A stretch of DNA of 15,908 nucleotides from an uncultured Ruminococcus sp. (lineage in GTDB: Bacteria; Bacillota; Clostridia; Oscillospirales; CAG-272). The first letter of the stretch is position 1, and every line of letters begins with the position of its first letter. The notes beneath the pieces are model-generated. The model ran no database searches, was not told the DNA's origin, and was given only the letters and a program-made list of their open reading frames with translations. The translations under genes and the position numbers were made by a program. Shown here in pieces: positions 5,477 through 11,868 of this stretch. The DNA is taken from assembly GCA_902766575.1 (NCBI GenBank), contig CACXED010000146.1, positions 1 through 15,908 of the forward strand. The letters are read 5' to 3'.

Positions 5477-7369
5477 ATGAAATATTTTATCAGAAACGGC
5501 ATACTCCACGAGGACGGCAAGCCCCGCTTTGCGCTCGGAGCTTCGTATTATCCGTCATTCCTGCCGTCGAAATATCAGGTCCCGGCTGACGGCGACCGGG
5601 TCGGCGAGATGAAAAAGGACTTCCGGCTCATGCGCGAGAGCGGTATGCAGTTCGTGCGCTGCGCAGCTATCGGCGACGTTTCGGCTAAGGACGGCGAGCT
5701 CTCGATTGACACGCCCTTTGTCGACTGGATGGCTGAGGAGGCCGAAAAGGTCGGGCTCGGACTCAGCGTCCGGCTCAACGGCTACTTTGTGAACCTCAGC
5801 GGCAACACCGACTACGAGTTCATCAACAACTACGGCGAGGCGATGGACAAATACTGGACGGTGTTCATGCAGTCCTCCTTCTTCCACGAGGGCGCGCGCC
5901 GGGATAACTACGTCGCGACAAAGGCGCTGTCCGAGCACTTCAAGGGCTATCCGTCGGTGATCTCCTATCAGATCTACAACGAGCCGCACTATCCCTACAA
6001 CGGAGTTTTCGACTACAATCCGGCGACGATAAAGGCTTACCGCAAATGGCTCGTCGAGCACAACTGCATGACCGCGGAGCAGGCTGAAAATTACGAGCCT
6101 CCGCGCGAGCGTCCGCACTCCGACCGCGACAAATTCCCCCGCGACGAGGTCAACGAGTGGATCAGATGGCGCGAGTTCTCCTGTCAGGCTATGTCCGAAT
6201 TTCTCGACGAGACGGCAAAGGCGGCGCGCGAGTCCTATCCGGGCATCGACTGCTATACCTGCTACACCTCGTCGCACTCGACCAGCAACAACCCGAACAA
6301 CGGCGTGACCTTCTTCGACGAGGCAAAGGATCTGACGACCTTGGCTTTCACTCACTACACGAATTTCGACGGCGCGGAGTATTTCGCGGCGGCATATCTT
6401 ATAGACCTCGCCGAGTCTGCGGCTGCGGTTTACGGCAAGCACGCCTGGTCGGCGGAGCTCGACGCGCGAACCCGTATGCCCTCGAGAAAGTTCTATCAGT
6501 CGACCTACGAGGTCATCGGCTCGGGCTGCAAGGGAATCTGCTACTACGAGTGGAGAGGAGATTATCCCGATCCCAAGACCCCTCACGCCGACAACTGCGG
6601 CTTTTTACACTACGACGGCAGCAAGGCTGACCACTTCGACCGCGACGTGAAGCTCTTAAAGCATCTCGACCGCCACTCCGAGCGCATAGCGACCGCGGAG
6701 AAGCTCCGCTCGGGAGTAGGAATCCTGCACTCGGACAGAGCCTGCCGCTATTACGACGCGGTCGGCGGCTCGAACTGCGGAATGAACCTCTGGACATACC
6801 TGACGATCTCGGCTTACCGCGAGCTGAGACAGAGCGGCTTCAATCCCGAATTTCTGCGCGCCAGAGATCTCGCAGAGAACAAACTCGGAGTCAGGTATCT
6901 GTTCGTGCCGTCAAGAGCCGGGCTCTCGAACGAGGAGCTCGAGCAGCTCAAAGCGTTTGAAGCGGCGGGCGGAAAGGTATTCCTCTGTGACGTCAACGGA
7001 ACCTTCGGCGCGCTCGTCTGCGGCGGATGGTTCGAGCTGTCGAGCCTTCCCGGAAACCGCATAACCGAGGAATTTCGCGGCGGCGCCGAGATTGCCGACA
7101 TTGTCGCGAAATACAAACTCACGCCCTTTGTCGAGACCAACTCGCGCAACCTCTTTGCGAGCGTCATCAAGGGCGACGGCTACCACATGGTCTCGCTCGT
7201 CTCAAACGAGCCCTACCGTCAGCCGATCCCCGCGCACACGATAAAGCTGAACTTCCCGGCGACCCGCGCGGTCTTCTCAACTCCCGACCGCGAGATAGAG
7301 CTTGAGGTCAGAAACGGCGAGGTCGAGCTCCCCGAGATCGAGGACGCTGCGCTGCTTGTCGTTGAATAG
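5477..7369 (+). CDS. GH42-like glycoside hydrolase (clan GH-A), non-secreted
   Basis: A 630-residue protein; the ATG at 5477 is chosen because AAGGAG lies 7 nt upstream, while the frame upstream of it crosses the promoter. No signal peptide is present. Residues about 15-400 look like a clan GH-A barrel: GASYYPSFLP near the N-terminus, acid/base E169 in SYQIYNEP, a likely nucleophile E327 in WSAELDA, and the closing strand GICYYEWRGDYP. Residues about 410-560 (YDAVGGSNCGMNLWTYL, GVRYLFVPSRAGLSNEEL, AAGGKVFLCDVNG) resemble the class-I-amidotransferase-like trimerisation domain of GH42 beta-galactosidases, followed by a small C-terminal beta domain. It probably releases a beta-linked sugar, perhaps galactose, from short oligosaccharides inside the cell. 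It diverges from AraC regulator 2 and is closed by a terminator at 7381-7416. GH-A clan is fairly sure; the exact family and substrate are not. Confidence 0.75.
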   Translation: MKYFIRNGILHEDGKPRFALGASYYPSFLPSKYQVPADGDRVGEMKKDFRLMRESGMQFVRCAAIGDVSAKDGELSIDTPFVDWMAEEAEKVGLGLSVRLNGYFVNLSGNTDYEFINNYGEAMDKYWTVFMQSSFFHEGARRDNYVATKALSEHFKGYPSVISYQIYNEPHYPYNGVFDYNPATIKAYRKWLVEHNCMTAEQAENYEPPRERPHSDRDKFPRDEVNEWIRWREFSCQAMSEFLDETAKAARESYPGIDCYTCYTSSHSTSNNPNNGVTFFDEAKDLTTLAFTHYTNFDGAEYFAAAYLIDLAESAAAVYGKHAWSAELDARTRMPSRKFYQSTYEVIGSGCKGICYYEWRGDYPDPKTPHADNCGFLHYDGSKADHFDRDVKLLKHLDRHSERIATAEKLRSGVGILHSDRACRYYDAVGGSNCGMNLWTYLTISAYRELRQSGFNPEFLRARDLAENKLGVRYLFVPSRAGLSNEELEQLKAFEAAGGKVFLCDVNGTFGALVCGGWFELSSLPGNRITEEFRGGAEIADIVAKYKLTPFVETNSRNLFASVIKGDGYHMVSLVSNEPYRQPIPAHTIKLNFPATRAVFSTPDREIELEVRNGEVELPEIEDAALLVVE

Positions 7370-7380
7370 AATGATTCCGA

Positions 7381-7416
7381 AATCAAAAGAACGCCCGGCA
7401 GGGCGTTTTTTTGATT
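7381..7416. terminator. Bidirectional terminator between convergent genes
   Basis: A GC stem ACGCCC / GGGCGT (7391-7396, 7401-7406) with a GGCA loop is flanked by AATCAAAA on the left and TTTTGATT on the right, so the whole element is nearly palindromic with one 2-bp mismatch. T-runs are available on both strands. It lies between the GH42-like gene and the minus-strand dehydroquinase-like gene. Confidence 0.9.
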
Positions 7417-7426
7417 GTTCCGATGC

Positions 7427-8209
7427 TTATCTGACAGTCGGCATATAGTCGAAGTTGTCGGCGATGGCGCGTATCGAGCGGCAGACCGGCTGAGCGTTGG
7501 TCGAGAGCTCGTCGTGCTGCTGAACAGTCAGCCACATACAGGCGCCGAGGAAAGGGCCGATCGTCCGGACGAGCTTGTAGTGACTTCCGCTGCAGAGGAA
7601 CAGGAAGGGTATGTCGAGCTCTCGCTTAAGGCGCTCGATCGTGCGCAGATTCTCAAGCTCCTCCTCCTCGGAGTCGGCAGCGGTGACGATCTTTGAGATA
7701 TCGGCTCCGCGCTCCTGATGCGCCGTTGCGATACGGAGCACCTCGTCCGAGTCGATGAATTTCATGACGTGAGAGGACATGAGCACCTCTCCGCCCGCGT
7801 CGTGGACGCGCTTTATCGCGTCCTTCTGCTTTTCGACGGCTATCGCGTTCTCGGTGAGCTGTATCGGGTGCGGATCGTACATATCGCCGATTATATCGGC
7901 GAGCGTAGCTCCGCATTTAAGCAGCTGCATGAGACCGTCGAGCAGCTCGTCGTCGGACATACCGCCGTTGATACCGGTGCGGTAGTTCGTGACGTAGATC
8001 GGCTTCTGTCCCATCTCGCGGAAAAGCGAGGTCAGCTTCTCGTCGGTGCGCTGCTCCTTTTTGAGCACCTCCATCTGGAAGCCGAAAGCGTCGCAGCCGT
8101 CGAACATCGCATTGCGGACAGTCTTGACCGCCTTTCCGATGTCGCTTGCCTGAATCATGCAGGTTATCAGCGGTTTGCTCTGATGTAAAAATGTGGGTTT
8201 TCTTATCAT
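7427..8209 (-). CDS. Type I 3-dehydroquinate dehydratase-like protein with altered active site
   Basis: A 260-residue barrel protein. The ATG at 8209 is chosen because AAAGGTG lies about 6 nt upstream; a GTG at 8218 would sit inside that site. The order and spacing of AroD landmarks are kept: R77 in TNYRTGINGG (family Arg82 of the well-studied Salmonella enzyme), H147 in MSSH (His143), K173 in GADISKIV (the Schiff-base lysine, Lys170) and R215 in YKLVRTIGPFLGA (Arg213). The catalytic glutamate four residues after R77 (Glu86) is Asn81 here; the substrate-binding Glu46/Arg48 pair appears as Gly43/Gln45, and the C-terminal APGQ is NAQPVC. The protein could still form an imine but is unlikely to be a normal shikimate-pathway enzyme. 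No other aro gene is nearby; it follows an SDR gene by 13 bp in one operon. It may be a lyase or aldolase acting on another keto acid. Confidence 0.7.
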   Translation of the reverse strand: MIRKPTFLHQSKPLITCMIQASDIGKAVKTVRNAMFDGCDAFGFQMEVLKKEQRTDEKLTSLFREMGQKPIYVTNYRTGINGGMSDDELLDGLMQLLKCGATLADIIGDMYDPHPIQLTENAIAVEKQKDAIKRVHDAGGEVLMSSHVMKFIDSDEVLRIATAHQERGADISKIVTAADSEEEELENLRTIERLKRELDIPFLFLCSGSHYKLVRTIGPFLGACMWLTVQQHDELSTNAQPVCRSIRAIADNFDYMPTVR

Positions 8210-8222
8210 ATCGTTCACCTTT

Positions 8223-8963
8223 TTATCCTTTGTTTCTCATTATATCGCGTCCGCCGTCGGCGAGGATATTGACTCCGTTGATGAAAGCGCCCTTTTCGCT
8301 CGCGACGTACATCACGAGATCGACGATCTCCTGCGGCTCGGCGGCGCGTCCGAGCATGGTCTTCATGCCCGCCATTCCGGGACGGGTCAGCACCGGTCCG
8401 GGCGCTACGCAGACGCAGCGGATATTGTATTTCGCTCCGGCGAGCGCTATCGACTTGGTCATGCCGTTCATCAGCGCGGATTTTGACGCGGAGTAGCCGA
8501 CATTAGCTCCGCAGCCCTCCTGACCGGTGATCGAGCCGATGTGGACGATAACGCCCGAGTTCTGCTTTGCCATCTGCTTCATGACCGCGTGATCAAAGTA
8601 GAGCGCGCCCTTGAGATTCGTGTCGATGCTGAAATCGTAGATGTCGATCGGATTGTCCTGAAACTCTCCATGAACATTGCAGAGACGGCACTCCGCGCCT
8701 CCTGCAAAGCAGATCAGGATGTCGATCGAGCCAAAGCGCTCGACCGCCTGATCCCTCGCCGCGCAGACCTCGTCGTATTTGCGGATATCGGTGACGACTC
8801 CGAGGACGTTCGGATTTATCGCCGCGATCTCGGAAACGCAGCTGTCGAGCGCCTCCCGGTTTATATCGACGAGAACGACGTTCTCGCCCTCCTTCGCGTA
8901 GCATTTTCCGGCTAAAAAGCCCATTCCTGAGGCTCCGCCGGTGATAAGTACGGTTTTTGCCAT
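8223..8963 (-). CDS. Short-chain dehydrogenase/reductase (SDR)
   Basis: A 246-residue classical SDR, the usual length. The ATG at 8963 is chosen because AAAGGAG lies 7 nt upstream; the extra frame to 9011 would contain the promoter. It has the cofactor motif TGGASGMG (residues 8-15), D33 after the second strand favouring NAD, the structural N116 in TNLKG, and the catalytic set S144, Y157 and K161 (GSITG, YSASK). The stretch APGPVLTRPG and the C-terminal INGVNILADGG are also typical. It is the first gene of a two-gene operon with the dehydroquinase-like gene, only 13 bp apart, so the two probably act on the same compound: a hydroxy acid oxidised to a keto form or the reverse. Substrate unknown. 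Confidence 0.9.
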   Translation of the reverse strand: MAKTVLITGGASGMGFLAGKCYAKEGENVVLVDINREALDSCVSEIAAINPNVLGVVTDIRKYDEVCAARDQAVERFGSIDILICFAGGAECRLCNVHGEFQDNPIDIYDFSIDTNLKGALYFDHAVMKQMAKQNSGVIVHIGSITGQEGCGANVGYSASKSALMNGMTKSIALAGAKYNIRCVCVAPGPVLTRPGMAGMKTMLGRAAEPQEIVDLVMYVASEKGAFINGVNILADGGRDIMRNKG

Positions 8964-8999
8964 GATTGTTCTCCTTTCAGAAGCTGAATTATATGCTAC

Positions 9000-9028
9000 A
9001 TTATAGCACATAAAACCGGCGGGCGCAA
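9000..9028 (-). promoter_or_regulatory. Promoter of the SDR / dehydroquinase-like operon
   Basis: On the minus strand TGCTATAAT (9008-9000) is an extended -10 with a perfect hexamer; 17 bp upstream there is only a weak TTGCGC (9028-9023). The -10 lies in a short inverted repeat, TGCTA at 8994-8998 and TAGCA at 9004-9008, which could be an operator half pair. The leader would be about 30 nt. Confidence 0.5.
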
Positions 9029-9048
9029 GACATGATACTACTGAAAAC

Positions 9049-9072
9049 CGTCACTATCCTATGATTGTGACG
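9049..9072 (-). terminator. Weak possible terminator of the two-component operon
   Basis: CGTCAC (9049-9054) pairs with GTGACG (9067-9072) around a 12-nt loop, 3 bp past the stop of the kinase gene. On the minus strand the stem is followed by GTTTTC, a short T-run only. It may be a weak intrinsic terminator; the next gene on this strand has its own promoter close by. Confidence 0.3.
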
Positions 9073-9075
9073 CGA

Positions 9076-10770
9076 TCACCGGCGCGGTTCTTCATAGAAT
9101 ATCACTCTGACCGTCGTGCCGCGGCCGATCTCGCTGTCGAGCTCGAGCTTGGCGTTGTGACGCTCGGCGACGTGCTTGACTATCGCCAGTCCGAGTCCGG
9201 TGCCGCCGGTCTCCTTGGAGCGCGACTTGTCGACCCGGTAGAAGCGCTCGAACACCCGCGACAAATGCTCCTCGGGTATGCCGATTCCGGTGTCCGAGAT
9301 AGTGAGCATCGCCTTTGCGCCCTCGTATCCGGCGGGCGATACCGTCGCTCTGACGTCGACCATCCCGCCCGGACGGTTGTAGCGTATCGCGTTGTCGATC
9401 AGATTGTACACAAGCTCGGTCAGCTCGGGTCTGGAGCCGGGCAGCTCACATTTATCACCCTCGAGAGTGACCTCGACGTCGTGACGCTTTGCGCTCATGT
9501 CGAGCCCGTTCACGCACTCCTCGCAGACCGAGTAAAGATCGACGTTCTCGAAATCCTCGCGGTCGCTCTCGGAGTCGAGCTTTGAGAGCTTGATTATATC
9601 CGAGATAAGCGTCAGCATCCGGGCGCTCTCGCGTCTGATCCTGCCCGCGAAAAGCGTGACGTCGTCGCCCTTCGCCATGCCGTTCTCGATCATCTCCGCA
9701 TAGCCAGAGATAGAGGTCAGCGGCGTTTTGAGCTCGTGCGAGACGTTAGCTGTGAACTCCTGCTTTATCCGGTCGATCTCGGTGCGCTCGGTCACATCGA
9801 GAATGAGCCCGATCCTGCCGAGCCGCTCCTCGCCGTTCTCGATCTGCTTTACGTGGAGCTGCAGATCCCGTCCGTCGTGGGCGAGCACCTTTGACTCCGA
9901 GTTGAGCAGGCAGTTTTTCATCTCCTCGTCGCCGCAGACCTCGCTGAGCAGCATACCCATGCACTCGGTTCTCGGGAAAAGCGCCCTTATGCAGCGGCAG
10001 GCCGAGTCGTTGAGCATTATCACCCGCAGCTCGCTGCTCAGGATTATCAGTCCCTCGTCCATGTTGTTGATGATCGCGGAGAGACGGTTCTTCTCCTTTT
10101 CGGCCCGGGAGAGCTGACGCTTTATCTCATCGCGCTGAAAGCGTATCTTGTCAAGCATCGGACGCAGCTCGGGATAGGACGCTTCGGAGTCGGGAGCGGC
10201 TCCCGCTCCGTCGAGCTCGGCCGAGAGCTGTCTCAGCGGCGCGGTTATCTTTGACGTCAGCCAGCGGGATATCAGCACAGCCGCCGCGATCAGTAAAAGC
10301 GCGATGAAGATCATCAGCGCTATCGAGCCGATGTAAAGCATCGTCACCTGCTCGCTTGCGATCGCGAGCCGAAGCACATTTCCGTCGGCGAGCCTTACCG
10401 CGTAATAGTAGAGCGTCCGTCCGAAGGTCTCGGAGCTCCGCTTGCCCTGAGCGCTGCCCTTGGCGAGCGCGCCGGAGATCTCCGGCCGGTCAAGATGCGA
10501 TGGGAGCTTGTCGTCGGTCAGCGTGTCGAAAACCACGCTGCCGTCCGGAGCGACGATCGTGACCCGGCGGTTCCCGTTTTCACGGAAGATCGAGTAGACG
10601 TCGAGATTCCCGTCGTCGACCGCCTCGGCGATGGCTTCAGCCTCGCTGCGGAGAACACCGAACACCTGCCTGTCGGCGGAATAGCTAAATATCGCGAACG
10701 CCGCGGTCACAGTCAGGATAATCATTATGGCTCCGGTGGATAAAAGAGAGATAAAAATTCTTCGTTCCAT
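9076..10770 (-). CDS. PhoR-like sensor histidine kinase
   Basis: A 564-residue membrane kinase. Membrane segments lie at about residues 6-28 and 144-168, enclosing an extracytoplasmic sensor loop of about 115 residues. Then come a HAMP-like linker (about 170-225), a PAS domain (about 232-328, INNMDEGLIILSSELRVIMLN), the HisKA dimerisation domain with phospho-acceptor H345 in ANVSHELKTPLTSISGYAEMI, and an ATPase domain with N box (YNLIDNAIRYN, N460), DTGIGIP, FERFYRVDKSRS and GGTGLGLAIVKH. The domain order matches PhoR, which senses phosphate limitation together with PhoB, but no pst or phoU genes are in view, so the signal is not proven. The ATG at 10770 has an AAAGG ribosome site about 10 nt upstream. 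The partner regulator gene lies upstream on the same strand, separated by a 307-bp repeat block. Confidence 0.9.
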   Translation of the reverse strand: MERRIFISLLSTGAIMIILTVTAAFAIFSYSADRQVFGVLRSEAEAIAEAVDDGNLDVYSIFRENGNRRVTIVAPDGSVVFDTLTDDKLPSHLDRPEISGALAKGSAQGKRSSETFGRTLYYYAVRLADGNVLRLAIASEQVTMLYIGSIALMIFIALLLIAAAVLISRWLTSKITAPLRQLSAELDGAGAAPDSEASYPELRPMLDKIRFQRDEIKRQLSRAEKEKNRLSAIINNMDEGLIILSSELRVIMLNDSACRCIRALFPRTECMGMLLSEVCGDEEMKNCLLNSESKVLAHDGRDLQLHVKQIENGEERLGRIGLILDVTERTEIDRIKQEFTANVSHELKTPLTSISGYAEMIENGMAKGDDVTLFAGRIRRESARMLTLISDIIKLSKLDSESDREDFENVDLYSVCEECVNGLDMSAKRHDVEVTLEGDKCELPGSRPELTELVYNLIDNAIRYNRPGGMVDVRATVSPAGYEGAKAMLTISDTGIGIPEEHLSRVFERFYRVDKSRSKETGGTGLGLAIVKHVAERHNAKLELDSEIGRGTTVRVIFYEEPRR

Positions 10771-10888
10771 AATAACAAAACCTTTCGAATTTATTAACAG
10801 CAGTGCTTATTATCACAATTGATTAACGCTTCCGCGCACACGCGTGTTTGTGAGCGCCGACACGCCGTGCGGAGGAACTCCGCAGCAC

Positions 10889-10916
10889 TTCCGCGCACAC
10901 GTGAGTGTGCGCGGAA
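10889..10916. repeat. Perfect 12-bp inverted repeat with 4-base loop
   Basis: TTCCGCGCACAC (10889-10900) and GTGTGCGCGGAA (10905-10916) are exact complements around GTGA. Such a stem would be very stable in RNA. The left arm is repeated at 10830-10841, so two alternative pairings are possible. Confidence 0.85.
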
Positions 10917-10930
10917 CAAAGCCGCAGTGT

Positions 10931-11076
10931 GCGGCGCGAGCGCGAGGTATTATTTCAAATCACCACAAACTAAAAGCGCGTGTATGGGAGCGGCGGCTCG
11001 CCGCGCGGCGCGAGCGCGAGGTATGACTTCAAATCACCGCAAACTAAAAGCGCGTGTATGGGAGCGGCGGCTCGCC
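10931..11076. repeat. 74-bp-period tandem repeat, two copies
   Basis: Copy 1 (10931-11002) and copy 2 (11005-11076) are each 72 bp and differ at three positions by eye. Both end in a GC stem GCGGCG-GCT-CGCCGC (10990-11004 in copy 1; last pair changed in copy 2). Copy 2 ends 1 bp before the stop codon of the response regulator. The combination of a GC-rich border stem and a conserved AT-richer core (TTCAAATCACC...CAAACTAAAAGC) looks like a dispersed, REP- or MITE-like element; dispersal in the genome cannot be seen here. Confidence 0.85.
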
Positions 11077-11077
11077 G

Positions 11078-11749
11078 TTAGTCGCCTAACTTGTAGCCGA
11101 CGGAGCGGATGGTCTTTATCGCGCTGCCGGAGGCGCCGAGCTTCTGACGGAGGGTTTTGATGTGCATATCTACCGTTCTCGACTCGCCCTCGTAGTCAAA
11201 GCCCCAGACCTCCGAGAGTATACGGTCGCGCGGCATGACCCGATTGACATTGGTGAGCAGGAATTTCAGAAGCTCGTACTCCTTGAAGGTCAGATCGACC
11301 GGAGCTTCGCCGACCGTGACCTTTCTCGAAGTGTCGTCGAGGCGGATCTCGCCGTAGGTAAGTATCCTGCCGTCGTCGCCTGACTGACCGGCGCGTCTCA
11401 GGAGCGCCTTTACACGAGAGACGAGCTCCATTATCCCGAAGGGCTTTGCAAGGTAATCGTCCGCGCCCATGTCGAGCCCGCGCACCTTGTCGAGCTCGGT
11501 GGTCTTTGCCGTCACCATCATTATCGGTATCAGAGAAGTGCGCTCGCTGTCACGGAGCCGCTTAAGAATCGCCAGACCATCCTCGCCGGGAAGCATTATG
11601 TCGAGGATTATCAGCTCGGGAAGCTCGCGCTCAAGCGCCTCGGAAAGCTCCTCGCCGCGGGAAAAGCCCCTCGTCTCATAGCCCGAATTCCGGAGCGCGT
11701 AGCCCTCCATCTCGCGGATGTTTTCGTCGTCTTCAACTATAAATATCAT
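11078..11749 (-). CDS. OmpR/PhoB-family response regulator
   Basis: A 223-residue two-domain regulator. The receiver domain (about 1-115) has the acidic pocket E6-D7-D8, phospho-acceptor D50 in ILDIMLPG, T80 and K102 (LAKPF). The winged-helix domain (about 128-222) has the usual GEIRLDDTSRKV, LTFKEYELLKFLL, VWGFDYEGESRTVDMHIKTLRQKL and IRSVGYKL segments. It is expected to be phosphorylated by the kinase encoded downstream on the same strand and to bind direct repeats in target promoters. The ATG at 11749 follows AAAGGG about 9 nt upstream. Its promoter is unclear: TTGAGA (11857-11852) and TATATG (11834-11829) on the minus strand are 17 bp apart but a weak match, and they overlap the opposing citramalate synthase promoter. 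Confidence 0.93.
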   Translation of the reverse strand: MIFIVEDDENIREMEGYALRNSGYETRGFSRGEELSEALERELPELIILDIMLPGEDGLAILKRLRDSERTSLIPIMMVTAKTTELDKVRGLDMGADDYLAKPFGIMELVSRVKALLRRAGQSGDDGRILTYGEIRLDDTSRKVTVGEAPVDLTFKEYELLKFLLTNVNRVMPRDRILSEVWGFDYEGESRTVDMHIKTLRQKLGASGSAIKTIRSVGYKLGD

Positions 11750-11807
11750 TATTTTTTCCCTTTCCGCCCGAATTGAGCCGCAAAATGTAAATACGCGCGC
11801 ACTCCTC

Positions 11808-11836
11808 TTGACAGCGTCTGATTTTTGTCATATAAT
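11808..11836 (+). promoter_or_regulatory. Consensus promoter of the citramalate synthase / NAD salvage operon
   Basis: TTGACA (11808-11813) and TATAAT (11831-11836) are separated by exactly 17 bp, a full consensus match. A second TATAAT lies at 11844-11849, around the expected start near 11843. The ribosome site AAAGGA (11857-11862) precedes the ATG at 11869. No riboswitch or leader-peptide attenuator fits in the 26-nt leader. Confidence 0.88.
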
Positions 11837-11868
11837 ATAGGTGTATAATTTTCTCAAAGGATGAGCCT

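Larger units (their letters stand above)
10771..11077. other. Gene-free spacer between response regulator and kinase, filled with hairpins and a tandem repeat
   Basis: No credible gene is seen in this 307-bp spacer. It holds a perfect 10-bp palindrome ACACGCGTGT (10838-10847), a 7-bp stem TGCGGAG/CTCCGCA (10868-10884), a 12-bp hairpin (10889-10916) and two 74-bp-spaced repeat copies (10931-11076). TTCCGCGCACACG appears twice (10830-10842 and 10889-10901). On the minus strand a TGT-GATAAT box (forward complement 10809-10814) could be an extended -10 for a separate kinase promoter, but no -35 matches. No T-run follows any hairpin, so they are not obvious terminators. Confidence 0.7.

Noticed and set aside
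5555..6586. Long open frame (343 codons) antisense to the GH42-like gene
   Set aside because: It is the mirror frame of a GC-rich coding gene; the translation is Val/Arg/Leu-rich without recognisable motifs, and the plus-strand gene has clear catalytic motifs and a ribosome site.
8964..9011. N-terminal extension of the SDR gene
   Set aside because: It covers the extended -10 box, and AAAGGAG clearly marks the ATG at 8963; the cofactor motif then begins at residue 8 as usual.
10931..11076. CRISPR array
   Set aside because: Only two adjacent copies of a 72-bp unit with no variable spacers and no cas genes.
10819..11160. Plus-strand open frame through the repeat block
   Set aside because: Its Arg/Ala-rich translation simply repeats with the 74-bp unit and runs into the response regulator on the other strand; no ribosome site fits. 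Treated as non-coding repeats.
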